Shown: in pieces, positions 23,207-50,539 of the stretch | Position numbering within the stretch: position 1 is the stretch's first letter | Layout of the letters: each line of letters starts with the position of its first letter | Origin: Mugil cephalus | Taxonomy: Eukaryota; Chordata; Actinopteri; Mugiliformes; Mugilidae | Reading direction: 5' to 3' | Assembly (NCBI RefSeq): GCF_022458985.1 | Contig: NC_061789.1 | Location: 12,368,175-12,432,174, forward strand | DNA: 64,000 nucleotides | Position numbers and translations under genes: made by a program | Notes under the pieces: model-generated | Database searches by the model: none | The model's input: only the letters and a program-made list of their open reading frames with translations | Told to the model about the DNA's origin: nothing

Positions 23207-23310
23207 TTGTGAGGACATTCATTGACATAATGCATTCCCTAGCCCCTTACCCCAACCCTATACCTTGCCCTAATCCTAACCATAGCCTAATTGTAATCTT
23301 AAAACTTAAC
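23207..23310 (+). repeat. CCCTAA-like dispersed repeat, copy 1
   Basis: Contains TTTGTGAGGAC, ATGCATTCCCTAGCCCC and CTAATTGTAA in the same order and orientation as the copy at 41372-41485. Confidence 0.6.
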
Positions 23311-23947
23311 CCTTAAACATACATTTGTAATTGTATGTGTGAAGACCAACCAAAATGTCCTCATTTCGAACAAAGGGTCTCGTTCTGATGATGTAAAACT
23401 CAAACTGGCGCTTGCAAGGATAGCTGCACAAGACAACACACACATTCAGTAACAGACTGAACACTGTTAAACTGAACTATTTCCTGGATGAACTCTATTA
23501 AAGGTGCTGCAAAGACTCATGCAGATAAAATATCAGACAATACACTATTAGCTATATTCATATTGTTTGTATTAACCTGCTTTAATTTTCACTGTAAGCT
23601 GTTCCTCTTGCAACAGACTAAGGGAGTGGAAGTCAGAGGACGTCCAGCATGTGGTGAATTCAGTGCAGGAGCTGTTTCACTGTTGGTATTAGAGCAAATA
23701 ATCTGCTATATATACACACACATGCATATATATACACACACATATATATATACATACATGTATATATATATAACATGTTAGAAAGTCATATCAAGCTGGA
23801 ATCACATTTAAGAGAAGGAACATTTTCTGCTGATGATTCCGGAAATGTTTATTTACAAATTTATGTGAAACTGCAGGAAAAAGACAGTTGATAACAATTT
23901 TCTTCAGACTGCTGTTGTACTCCCAGAGGCTGATTGGTTATAGAGCA

Positions 23948-24030
23948 TGTGTAAACATGTGGAGATGTAAAAATGTGCAGGTGTAAACATGCGCAAGTGT
24001 AAACATGTGAATGTGTAAATGTGCATGAAC
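23948..24030 (+). repeat. GTGTAAACATG minisatellite
   Basis: Imperfect tandem units of GTGTAAACATGTG and variants, about 80 bp in total. Confidence 0.7.
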
Positions 24031-25753
24031 ATGAAGACAACATTTTCAGTTTGAAGCTTTAATCACTTATCTGCAGGTCACAACTATCATTCACCATCTT
24101 TTATTTAAACCACTCAGAAGTGGAGAGGGTTTATTAACTGCAACAACAAGACACAGTATGATGAATTTCCCTAGTAAGAGAATCCAATGAAGAAATTTTT
24201 GAAAAAATTACCACCGATGTTTCAGCTGAACAAAGATTACTGCACATACCAGCCTGATACCTCATCATACCAGACCTCATACAAAAATACACAAAAATTA
24301 AAAAGTAAGAAAAAAAGAGCATCTGCTAGCTGAGGCAGATCAATTACTCAGGTCAGGTCACATGACTCACTGAGACTTACGGACTTTCCCAGTGACAATG
24401 TCGTATCTTGGCTGTAATCATTTTCGACTTTGACTTGATGATTAAGTTGAGCTGCCGTTGACTGGAGTATAAAAAGACAATTATCAAGACATTCTATTCT
24501 TTTGCAGGCAAAAACCAACCCTCTGAAATCCACAAAATACAATGAACAACAATAGTGACTGAACATTTCTGAAATAATGCTTAAACTGGCAATGTTTTAT
24601 TCACGTATCATAGAGAAAGCTTTGATTTACATGTTATATTTTTGCGTACTGCTCTGACAACGTGTGAAATGCTAAAAGTTTGCATAGGCTGTGCCGACAC
24701 ACCATCACAACCGTGTCACAGCATGGGTGGTTGCAAAAAAAAAAAAAAAAAACCTTAGCATGTAATTTTTTATTTTTTATTTTTTACTTTTTATTTAGCA
24801 ATAAATGTTTCCCTCCATACCCTGTATCAAAAATTTTTCAAAACAAGGTCTACTCACGCAAAAAAAATAGTGTTTTCCTGAAAGGTTTTAAGGCCAGACA
24901 CAACTTCAGTCTTTTGACACAAAATTAAATATAGGATATAAGTTTTATGAAAACGACAAGATTACTATATTGCCAGGGGCATGAAAAGAAAACTGGCCTA
25001 ACATCACGACTGCTGTTCCAGTTTTCTTTGAAAAAAAAAAAAAAAGGTAGTATACAGGTTATACCTGCCAGTGGTGTCATAGAAGTGGTTCGAGTTAGCG
25101 CAAGGCCTGACTGTGAAAATTACAGCCACCAGGCTTTAATGCAGAGCTGGTAAAAGTTAGATAACATCTCTAACCAGCATGAATTTTTTTATGTCCAGCA
25201 TGCATCAGCTCACTTATTTTATTGTCCCCCTTGCTTGGCAAAACATGTATGTTAGTCAATTGCGCCATGAATTATACAAAGCATGTTTGTCAATTTGATA
25301 AGAATCAAGAATAAAAATAATTTCAAAGTCCAAGAAAGATAGTGAAGTACCATTTAGTTTTGCGAGAAACTGCTTAACGCCATTGCCAACACCAGCGTCA
25401 TCATCTTCTTGGCACAATTATCTATCTACAATCTGTTTTTCTGCTCAAAGCTGCTGACATGGCTCCCGAACATGTTAAAACACTTTAGGTTAGTTTGAAG
25501 CAATCACCTGAACTGGAACCAATGGGCAACAAGAGATAACATATTAATAAGTGTTAGCAATATTGTGGGCACATAGTTGGTGTCTCTGCAGCAATCGCAG
25601 TCGCCTCTGCTATGAAGTTCCGCTCTTTACAGAAGCTGAAGCTGACAGAGAGGTTAGTGTGCTGCTCCTCTGACAGGAAACACTCCACGGGTGAGTTCAC
25701 ACAGTGCAGAGGAAAACAGGTGGAAACAGAGCAAACATGTTAGTCTGCTGTCA

Positions 25754-40320
<14,567 letters not shown>

Positions 40321-41485
40321 CTTGGCATCATGCAGCGCCTCCCGTACTCCTTCGCTGCACAGCAATTGATCCCTGTGGAAAGTTTGGAGGGGGGTAAGAG
40401 AATCAGAAGCAGCTGCACTGTCTCACCAGTTCTTTTGTTGTGACTAGAAAAAGCATTGCAACAGATCGGACGCACACAACAACACAAGAGTGAGAAAATG
40501 TGTGCTCAACTGATTGTGGCAACAACAATGGTACCAAAAACATTTTATTCATGTACATTTGGTGCAGGGAGAAGGATTTCCCCAAATCTCTAAAATGTTA
40601 AGAGAACAAAGTTCACACAACAACAGATACATAAATGGAAAATGGAAGAAATAAAACAGAATGTATTATATATTTTCATTTCCGAAAGTTAGAATCTGCA
40701 GTCAAAATCAAACTAGACAAACTGATCTTCAGTCAGTGATAATGAGATTGTGATATTTCCAGAGATTGATCATGGTGAAAACCTGCAATCAGTCATTGAT
40801 CAGTCTACGCACTAAAGGTTCAAACAAAACAGTATCAAAGCAGACACAAGATATTTTAACTGTTATTGACTGATCACAGCAGTCTTTAGTGTTTATCTGT
40901 ATAGAAACTGACTTACAGCTGTGAAGGTAGGAGTCTCAGCTGATTTGTTCTTCTTAGAAGAGCTTTCTTCTCTTTGTTCCTCCTCCAGTACTCCAAAAAT
41001 GATATTTTTCCGTCCATCATTGCTGCAGCTCTGCCTGTATTACCTGATCCTAACTATGCCTGTTCTCCGTCCCTCTAACTGTGTTTCTGTCCAGTTTTCG
41101 ACCGTCTGTCTCAGCTGCACTCTCTGTCTAATTTTCATGTGTAGATTTCACCCTTTTTCCACCAGGATTCATGCGTTCATCAGTGTAGCATGCACACACA
41201 AAGACACACTCAGCTCAGAGACAAAAACAGGAAACGAAACAACGAACCTCGTTGTCCGCCAAATGAGAACTTTTGTGTAATTGCCGTCAATCTTTAAAAG
41301 GGAAATGCATTCTTCCTCTGCCAGCACTCATCTGTCAAGGACATTCACACAAACTCTCTGTCTTTGTGTCGTTGTGAGGACCTTTTATTGGCGGAATGCA
41401 TTCCCTAGCCCCCAACCCTAACCATAGTAACCAGGTGCCTTACATCCAAACCTTAGTTCCAAATCATAACCTAATTGTAACCTTT
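40321..41485. other. 5' region of scn4a and flanking sequence
   Basis: An AG acceptor on the - strand at 40373-40374 suggests that the start codon lies in the second transcribed exon, with a 5' UTR exon further right. No TATA box or non-coding exon could be fixed with confidence. A CCCTAA-like repeat copy occupies 41372-41485. Confidence 0.4.
41372..41485 (+). repeat. CCCTAA-like dispersed repeat, copy 2
   Basis: Shares GAGGAC, ATGCATTCCCTAGCCCC, ACCCTAACCATAG and CTAATTGTAA with the copy at 23207-23310, in the same orientation. Confidence 0.6.
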
Positions 41486-41563
41486 AATTTAAAACAAAGT
41501 CTTACTTTGTTTTAAATTACTTTGTACTTTAATTTAAAACAAAGTCTTACTTTGTTTTAAATT
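41486..41563. repeat. tandem pair of perfect inverted repeats
   Basis: AATTTAAAACAAAGT (41486-41500), CTT, then ACTTTGTTTTAAATT (41504-41518) form a 15-bp perfect stem with a 3-nt loop. The identical structure follows at 41531-41563. Confidence 0.95.
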
Positions 41564-42199
41564 AATGCACCCGAGGACATTCCATGAACCCCACAACTTA
41601 ATAAAAATGGGGCCGCATGCACCCAGCTCAACAGGAAAGGAAACAAAGAACTTCATTGTTAGGACTAGGAATTAGGACTTTTGCCTGATTTCTGTACATC
41701 CCTTTATATCTGACAGCACTCATCTGTTCAACGCGCACACACACACATACACACAAAACAGGAAAAAAGGACCTTGTTGTATGATAAATGAGAACTTTTA
41801 TCTGATTTCTGTTGATCTCTGACAGTGAGCTCTCAGTCAACTGTCTCTCACACACAGACAATGTGAGTCATAGTACTACTGAGGAACATACCGAACCGAT
41901 GATCAGTACAGAGTTCAGGCACTGTGTGTCCTATAGATAGTGTCCTTTCTATAGGTTAAAACTGGAAGACTGGAAGATTGTCCAAACTGAACTAAGCCTA
42001 CAACTGAGAGGACAACAGGAAAAAAGATCTCTTTATTTTATTTAGATGGTGAAACATTTTTTGGGATAACAAGTAAAATTCCTCCAAAATCGGAAAGAAA
42101 GTCAATTTACACCTGTCAAAGTTAAAGAGGATTAAAAACACACTGGACACACATCATCATTAGGCAAATGTGTGTCCACATTGCTAACACGACTGAAGG

Positions 42200-44540
42200 A
42201 AATAAATTTATAGTTTTACCTCATACCTTGTGACCCCATACTAGGCCTTTAGGATTAAACCCAGTTATCTCCTGACACACCTTTCTTACAGTCAAAAGCA
42301 ACCGTTGCAAGCCTCCATCCCAGTCCTTCTCCATCACTCTGCAGTATGAGCTAAATAAGGACTTCAGAGTCTGATGGAAATGCTCTAAAGCTCTTGTCTT
42401 TGTGTATGATAAGGAGATGCTTGGTTTTGTTTTAAGTTCGGATGCAGAAAAACAAACAGGGCAAGAAGCTGAACCCTGGATCACCCTGAACAATCAATAG
42501 TATCCCAAATATGGCAATAAACTGGGTTGAGCCGTCAGTACAGACCTAGCAGTAAAGTAAAGTAATGGATAGGCAGCTGGGTAACTGGTGGCCTGACACT
42601 CGACTGTCAACAGGTGCTCAGATCCACATTTTGGCCTAGTCGAGGGACCAACACAATCTAAAATCAAAAGTTCAAATGCATTGTCCACTGCAGGGACATG
42701 TGGCCTCCAACAACTCACTGCTGTTCAACATGAAGTTCCTGCTATGGAAAAAGACAAAAAGTCGGGTGCCCACAAGAGACAATTCTAAACCATCTTCCTT
42801 ATGAGAAGAGTTTGCTTTGGTCGTGGCCTGTGTTTCAACAGAAGTTGTAACAACTTGGAATTAATTTTTGTAATTATCTATTTTCATCTCTACTGGCAAA
42901 GCAGGACTAACTCCAGTGTGGACAACCCCATTGACAAGGCTGTATACAAAGCCTTCAGAAACCATTCAAAGTGGTAAAAATCATTTCCTGTACCAGCACA
43001 CAGGCACCTGTTTCAGACTCCTCAGAAAATGGTAATCCAGTATAGCATAAATGTTGACATTCAATCATTCGTTAAATGTGGTCAAAAGAGTGTTTCCAAT
43101 GACTTGTTAGTATGCAGCCTGCGATTTCAGTGGAGCACCAGGTCCTCAGGCAGGACGCAGGTGAGATCAGCCCAGGTAGGGGAGGAGATGGGGGAGAGGT
43201 GAGAGTTTTCCAGGGTTCGTGGAGGTAGTGTGGGGAAGGATTCAGGTTACAGATGGGGAAAAGCTTCAAACCCAGAATATTTATCGGTTTCAGATTCCAC
43301 AACATCAGGAATGTCCTCTGTGACTAGCAGGAATTTTCTGGAGCACTGAGAGCAACTGCTTTACTATATTTATCACTTGGGCAATTCAACTTGCTGTTAA
43401 GTACAGGACACTCTGCTTTCCAGTGTCCCTTTTTGCAGCAATAATTGACCACAACCAACCCACTGTCGGCCACAAGTTATTATCTCAGGCCAGGACTTTT
43501 GAACAAACAAGCATAAGGTTTTTCTTCAAACCTGCCCATATATGTGAGTACATAATCCTTTGCATTTATAGCAGTTTCTGAGAGAGTTTTCCACAATCCT
43601 TAAACTGGACAATCAAATCCCACAGACATTTGAATTTTCTCCAAAATCTAAAATGTTATATATGGTTTCTGGCACCGGTTATGCTTCCAACATACAAAGG
43701 GCTGAATAAGCTTCTTGGGCCTTGAAACCCGGATCAATCAGGTCAATATCTCACATTAGCAACATGGTCAAAAATAGAGGAAAAAGTCGTAAGGGTCCCT
43801 TTTGTCAAACCTTGATATTATCCTCAACTTACCTACCACATCAAACCATTTCTGGCCAAGTCGGCCAGATGAAACTTCACGGTCAGCTGCACCTTACATG
43901 AAATTCTATCAGCCTTAATGAGGTGTAACTGGAAGTGCTGCAGCTCCAATTTCTCCCTATCTAAAGAGTGACTTCCCTGCAGCGGAAACAGAGTCAGCAC
44001 CAGTTGGTCAGCATCAGTTGGTTTGTGGTCTATAGTGGGTAAATCACACTTGGGTTTCAATGTCTCTGCGATATCTTCTTTTAATTGCCTTTCTCCTATA
44101 TTAGCAGCATAATGCTTAACTAGCTTCGACAGTTGTTCCTTGGTACAACTATTCAAAAGCTCCTGGGACTGAGACTGAATAAATTTTAAATGTAGGAATG
44201 AATCCATGGATGGGAAACAAGACAAGTCAATCAGCTGGCCTAGAGAGACAGAAGATCTTGTGAGCCTGATTTATATCCCCTTAACCCTAGCCTGCTCAGG
44301 TGTGTTGCGTCTCTAATAAGAGCTCAGCTTTCCTAACGGCCACCTGAAAGGAGTGAAGAGAAACGTACACTTTGGACAGCTTGACTGAAAACATCCTGTT
44401 TCTTCTCCTGACCTCTACTACTCTGGTGTACCTCGACAGGCGGGCAGCCAGAGTTGTGAGTCTTTGCTTGGCAGTCTCCCGGTCCACATCTCGTTGTACT
44501 TCTCGTTCTACGGTTCCCATAGCTGGCTAACTTTGCTTCG
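42200..44540 (-). mobile_element. degenerate Ty3/Gypsy-like LTR retrotransposon remnant
   Basis: Fragments appear in order on the - strand: a gag-like helical segment at 43833-44225 (SCTKEQLSKLVKHYAANIGE), a degenerate zinc-knuckle motif at 43406-43446 (CCKKGHWKAECP), and two integrase-like pieces at 42494-42718 (FELLILDCVGPS) and 42221-42493 (LEHFHQTLKSL, EITGFNPKGLVWGH). The protease-reverse transcriptase-RNase H stretch is largely missing. Frames are broken and no LTRs were found, so it is an old, inactive copy. Confidence 0.65.
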
Positions 44541-45573
44541 TGCTACCTTGATCTCGGCCTCTAACCTCTTTCTCCATGGAGTAAACTGCACCTTATGGCT
44601 GTTAGGGTTAGGGTTTAAACAGGAACAGTAAATAGCTGGTTTAAGTACTGAGTGAAGGATTGAAGGTGAGCAGGTATGAAGGATGTCAGTTGACTACGTG
44701 GGAAGCCTGAAGTGAGGTGAGTGGACAAAATGATATGAACACCCCTCAGAAACCTCGAGCAAATGCATAGATGAAGCAGAATTCTACTTCCTGTCTTAGG
44801 ACTCCAGAAACCAGATCCAGATTCATTTACTCATTAAATAAATTCTGATAATTTAAACCATTTGTACATGATTTATTAAACAATATAACCTATTCAAACT
44901 CCACTGTTGATGAGAGCATTGATTTTGTCCACAAACTGTCACATACTTAAAATATTGATAGATGTTTTCAAAAGGTTTAAAAAAAAAAAAAAAGATACAG
45001 AGAAATGTTGAAAACAGGTCGTTTGAGATAATCTGAACCCTGACTTCTTCTATGTGAGAGACACAGATTCTCAGTGAAGGACGCGTCTCGTCTTTGTCAA
45101 CATCTGAATCTGTATGACGACAAAGGGTTCTGATGTTACCCCCCCTCCCCCCCTCCCGTGTCTCTTCCATCAAGGGGAGACCCTGATTATTTAGGCTCTT
45201 CAGCTGGAGTGCACTCCTCTGCTGGAGGACTCCTTTTGACTACTTTCATTCCCAATTTAATGGTACTTTTGCCTACTGGTGTCATCGTAACACAGAGGAA
45301 CACGATTGAAGCACTATAGCCTTGTGTGTCTAAGCAACAACATGAATTCAGATATACACTGTTGACTACTCGTGCCTTAATGACAGCGACACTGACGATC
45401 AACCCACCTAGACCTTCATTTGTAAACAGTCACTAGCACTTAACAACAATATATCCTCAGTACAATGAATTCGCTTTATAGCATAGGCCCTTGCAGATAA
45501 ATCAAAAGCAAATCAGCTCTATTGGCCACGTGTGTGTAGCTCACATACAAGGAATGTGTTCTCTGCATTTCAG

Positions 45574-45740
45574 AGTAGTGAACACACTTGGAGCTGTGGG
45601 CAGAAATGCAAGGCACCCAGGGCACTGCATGAGGGTTTAAGTGCTTGCACAAGGCAGCTCAGCTGTGGGCACAGAGGGGATTCAAACCAAGTCGCTTATG
45701 GTCTCAAAACTGCTTCTCTAACCACTCACTACAGCATTTA
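45574..45740 (+). mobile_element. SINE-like fragment A
   Basis: Contains GGAGCTGTGGGCAG, TTAAGTGCTTGCACAAGGC, GGGATTCAAACC and CTGCTTCTCTAACCACT. This is the order seen in a common fish interspersed repeat whose B-box-like GGTTCGAATCC lies on the opposite strand. It is related in inverted orientation to fragment B at 46935-47070. Confidence 0.45.
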
Positions 45741-45985
45741 AACCGATTCGGTCTTTCTGAAGTCACACAGGGAGGGAATCACGCAAAGAGCTGCTCAAAG
45801 GAGCACATGTACGAACACAAACACGCGCACACACGCAGTAATACGCAAATCCTTGTGTCTTGAGTCTTCAGCGTTGCCAGGGTTGACCCCACCCTCGCAT
45901 TGCCATGGCAGCAGCAGCTGTTGGGAGTCATCAGTTTGACCATCTGGTGTAAAATTACAGTGAGTACGATGACCCTGCTCATTCC

Positions 45986-45986
<1 letters not shown>

Positions 45987-46060
<74 letters not shown>
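45987..46060 (+). repeat. (AC)37 microsatellite
   Basis: 74 bp of perfect AC dinucleotides. Long open frames across it are repeat artefacts. Confidence 0.98.
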
Positions 46061-46062
<2 letters not shown>

Positions 46063-46934
46063 ACACACGCGCACTTCATTCCTCCCTGTGTTCCTACATG
46101 ATTTTCTTTCAGCCCCTCCTCACCTCCCTCTGATCAACCGCTGACCTCCTCTCCTTTCTCCTCCTCTCTTCTTTTCCTCCTCCTCCTCTTCTACACTCAT
46201 TGTTTCCTCTTCTCCTCTCCTTTACCCCTTTCTCTCTCTCTTTCTTTACCGTCTCTTCTTGTCAGAATCTAATTGTCGTCACAGCTGGATGCTTGGACAC
46301 TTTACTTTTACAAACAGAAAGAAGCTGTGATCTTCTTTAGTTCTTGCTGAATTTTTAAGTGCTTGAATCCCATCGTCCGGGATCTTATATAATTGCTGGA
46401 GGCCCACCTGAATGTTACATGGACGATGGTGATATAATTAGCTGATCGGGACATTCTCAGTGAATCGATGAGGGTGAAATGTCAAAGGTCGCTTAGATAG
46501 ACCTCTTCACCACATGTGGCACGACATTTACTGTCCTCATATTTATCCAGTGCACAGATGGAGGCATTCCTCGCTAGAAGTGTAGGGTTCAGCTTGAACT
46601 TTACCGCCCCACGCGTTCCATTTTACAACAGCATGCCTCATGTTTACAAAATGTTAATTGACAGTCGTCCAACGAGGACTCCATCGTCCCGCCATGGGAC
46701 ACTTTGCATTTTCTGGATGACAAAGCCACGGCTACCCATCTGTTAGTGATGAAGATCAGTAAGGTCTGAAAGTGAACTGCTCAGCGAAGACGCTCTCTGG
46801 AGGACAGACTGGCTGGCTATCTGTCTGTCTGTCTGTCTCAGGTCATCTATCAGCTCAGTGACTCTGCTGGTTCCCACAAATATTAGGCTACCAGCAGCTA
46901 AATACAGAAACACACACACACACGCGGTTGAAGG

Positions 46935-47070
46935 GTGAGCTGTGGGCCGGTTCGAATCCCTTCTACGTCCATGGCTGAGGAGCCTTGAGGAAGCATCCAA
47001 CTCCCCCAACCTGCTCGCTGGGCACCTTGTATGGCTGCTCACTGCTCCAAGTGCTGCTGCACGCATATAT
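46935..47070 (-). mobile_element. SINE-like fragment B
   Basis: Contains CCGGTTCGAATCCC, which matches a tRNA-type B box, followed by GAGCCTTGAGGAAGCATCC and GGCTGCTCACTGCTCC. It is the inverted relative of fragment A at 45574-45740. Confidence 0.45.
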
Positions 47071-49777
47071 ACGGTATCTACACAATGACAAAGCAGGATG
47101 ATACACATTTGCAGCTGAAATTCAGTTTTTTGAACCTCCCTGTTTGGTGCTGAGATCTGAATTTGAAGAATCCTCTCCTGCTCCCCCTTTACTTTACAAA
47201 ACCCTCTTTGCAAAATGCATTCAGACGCCATCTCAGTCAAACATCCGGGAGTTCACAAGGGGACGCCAGCAACACGCACACCGCCATTTTACTGAGGCAG
47301 GTTCCACGAACCGGAGCAGCCGACACTAAATCTCAAACGTGGACCACAACAGCGACAGGCACCACGGCAACCAGCCAGCGGCCTCCGGTCGTGCACCGCA
47401 AACGGTGAGAGTCGGCTGCTTCTTCAGCTCCTCGCGGAAATAAATTGGGGATGATTTAATTGCGTTCATCAAAATGTCAGACATGGAATTAAAAGAATTA
47501 AAGCAAATGGACTCACTGGCATCTCACATGGCGGCATGAAGGCAAAGCGTCCCTTGTCGTGATTGATCCCGTCCTCCATGTCAGGAGAATTATAAGCAGT
47601 TGTCGGCGACACTCTCGTTTTGGACAAGTTCATATAGACCTTGGCGCGACTTAATCTTGCGTGTCATTTTAATGGGTGTCTTCATTAGTAACAGATATCT
47701 CATTGTGGCTCAATTTAAATAGGAAACTATGTATCGCTACATACTCTAGAAGCGTTAACTTACTCAGAACACTTCTACACTAATACATACAAATATTACT
47801 TTGAACTAATGTCTGAGCAAATATACGAAACACACAGTCACACACGATATTAAAAAATTAAAAAAAAAAAAAACTCGAATACGATATGGAAATATGAATA
47901 AAAAGACACAGAAACATTAATGAAGACAAGTCTTACTGTCACAGCTGCTGCCGGTTCAGCCTGAAGGTGAGTGCGTTTGTGCGTTCTTGTGTGTCCGTCA
48001 CTAACATGTCATTCAGTCTCTTGTCTTTTTGATAACCGGCGCCACACGCAGACTGACGCAGACAAACAACATTCACATTGGGCCATGCTGATCCCACAAC
48101 CAAGTGTCGCGATTACAATTCAAATATGCATAAAATGTCGTTTCATTCAGATTGCTCCCTCCACACTCACTCTTCCTAAACTGTAGAGTTTGTACATACA
48201 TTGGTACGGAACCAACTGTGATTATACTTTATTCATTTGCCTTCATTTTCCAAGGTACATGCTACAGTTGGCTTTATAACACTGTAGTTTCTCTTCATTA
48301 TATATCCTGATCCTTTGGTGCGTCGCTGATATAACAGAAAACACAAAAAGGACGTAAAACAAGTGCAACGACAGCATCACACATATAAATTTTGCACATT
48401 GTTCATAGCCACACCTTAAAAACATGAGCCAGGTTGTGAACTTTCATCCCGGCAAAGCAAAGAGTGTCTGTTAGAGGGTTTTGAGGGCTACGGACGAGTG
48501 ACTACAACTAATATTGGCACTAAAAGCAGCGAAAACAAAATAGATGGACGAACAGGACAGATTAAACACTTAATCATACTGAAATGATCCACGAGGGAAA
48601 TTATTTGGTGACAGTAGCTTCGTTTCACATAAAAGTAACACTCTTAAAAAAACGCAAGAAAGAATAAAATAAAATAAGATTAGACTGAAACATGATATAA
48701 ATAAGAAGAAGAAGAAACAAAGTAAAATTTGAGATGGATGCAGAAGATATTACATGTGAGTTATTATTTTGTACTAGCACATGACAGCTTGGGCATGCAG
48801 GACTGCAGGACTGGGAGACTGCGCTGCATGAATGTTGTCTGAACATACAGTTTTTATTAATGTATTCATTGGCACCTTGCTCACAGGGAAATGTGAGCTC
48901 AGTCTGCCTTGCGCAGACAGGGATGGTAAAATGCTAACAAACTTGACCCCTGACCCTTAGCCCCTCCTGACTGAGGCAGCGGGCTTATTATAGAGGACAC
49001 GATTGTTTCACACTTCTAATCCCTAAATACAATGACGCCCAGACACAGTGAGATACAGAGGAGTATCTGTTTGGTTTATTATCACTGTAGCTTAATGGGA
49101 CAGGAACTGGCGGAAAAAAAAACAACAACAAAAAAAAACAAGCAGATGAACCTGTGCAACCACACTTTGTGTTTAAGAATTACTTTAAGTGACTGTTTGT
49201 CACTCTTAACAGGCGTTACAACAAATATAAAGATTTAAAAAAAAAAAAAAAAAAAAAGCTCACAGCAATGTGAGTCCAATGTTTCCAGATAGAAGTCTAC
49301 GTAAGTGCATTTTAATAACGACTCGCTCTTAGAGAGACAGGTGACACACACACACACACACACACATGCGGACGCAACGACAGCTGTTATCGGTGTTGTT
49401 GTTCCAGCAGATTGTGATGTTGTGTGATGTTGTGTCACACCGATAGAGAAAAGCCCATCTGGTTTTATTGCAGGCGCACACACACGCGTGTGCACACACA
49501 CACACACCACTGCCTGTATGTGTGTGTGTGTAACCGTAGCCTGCAGAATGTTGTTGGACGCAGTGAGAAACGTTGGGTATTTCCTGTCTCTCTGTCAGCT
49601 CCGCATGCTGAAGTCAAAGGATGCGTTTTAGCAGCAGGTGAATGACTGACTACAGCTGACAGAGTCCTCCCTCAGACAGGGGGCGCTGCCAACTCCTCCG
49701 ACACCACGACACAGAAGATAAATCTTGTTCACTTCAGATAAATTATGTCCACAGCTGACAGTTCTGCAAGAAACTGA

Positions 49778-49830
<53 letters not shown>
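49778..49830 (+). repeat. (TATC)n tetranucleotide microsatellite
   Basis: About 13 perfect TATC units. Confidence 0.95.
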
Positions 49831-49989
49831 CATGTGTCCTCTGTGATCTAAACACACATGGGCAGCTTTAACTTATTAGGATTTATAGCTCTAGTTGAGT
49901 CTGTGCCTGCCTATTTTGGCAGCAAAAAGTTGACTCACACAGTATTACACACAATTTAGTTGTTTTTTGATACACCTACTGTATATATC

Positions 49990-50539
49990 TACACTACAGG
50001 GCAAAAGTGTGGAAGCATGATCAAATTTGCACATAAAAGTAAATACTTTGCATCAAAACAAACGTGATTATTATGTAAAGTAACTTATCAGAAGACATTT
50101 TTACTACAATTATCGGGTATTTGATAATAATTATATTGCTTAGATTTGCTAACGACAGCACGGCATATACGAGGCATTCGTTCCACATGGGACATTTGTA
50201 TGCAGACTCTCAAAAGCCAAATAGTTAAACTAAATAATGCAAACTGTTTTTTTGTTTTTGTTTTTTTCTTTTTTTTTTTACTAAAGCTGTAACTCTTGCA
50301 AATATCCTCATCCCTAAAACGAAGCCCTTCTTTTCTTTTGCTGACATTCATTCAGCAATGGTCTGATAACTTCCACATACACTTAAAGGTAAATTGAGGA
50401 AAATGGTTCACATCAATAAAAGCAAAGTCTTATCATGCAGTAAATACATCCCAAAGTACATATAACTCATACTGGTTTTTAAGAAAGGCATTGTGAGCAG
50501 AAAGTTGAAGTTGCTTCCAAACTTTTGGCCTATAGTGTA
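49990..50539. mobile_element. Tc1/mariner-type MITE
   Basis: The left end TACACTACAGGGCAAAAGTG and the right end CCAAACTTTTGGCCTATAGTGTA (read to 50539) are inverted repeats of about 28 bp with few mismatches. TA dinucleotides sit at both ends (49990-49991, 50538-50539), matching TA target duplication. The 550-bp interior has no transposase frame. Confidence 0.7.

Larger units (their letters stand above)
20313..25753. other. gh1-scn4a intergenic region
   Basis: No gene is recognised here. In mammals CD79B lies between GH1 and SCN4A; I find no immunoglobulin-like reading frame. The region holds the AGTA-rich minisatellite with its Tc1 insertion, a CCCTAA-like dispersed repeat at 23207-23310, CA/TA repeats at 23708-23771, a GTGTAAACATG minisatellite at 23948-24030, and A-tracts near 24737 and 25033. 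A possible scn4a poly(A) signal (AATAAA on the - strand) sits at 25218-25223. Confidence 0.55.

Noticed and set aside
23220..23310. Interstitial telomere sequence
   Set aside because: The CCCTAA-like motifs are scattered and imperfect, and recur as part of a longer dispersed repeat, not as a TTAGGG array.
22500..25750. A CD79B-like gene between gh1 and scn4a, expected from mammalian order
   Set aside because: No immunoglobulin-domain or ITAM-bearing frame is visible on either strand.
45779..46133. Open frames across the AC array
   Set aside because: Dinucleotide repeats give poly-Cys/Val and poly-His/Thr frames without biological meaning.
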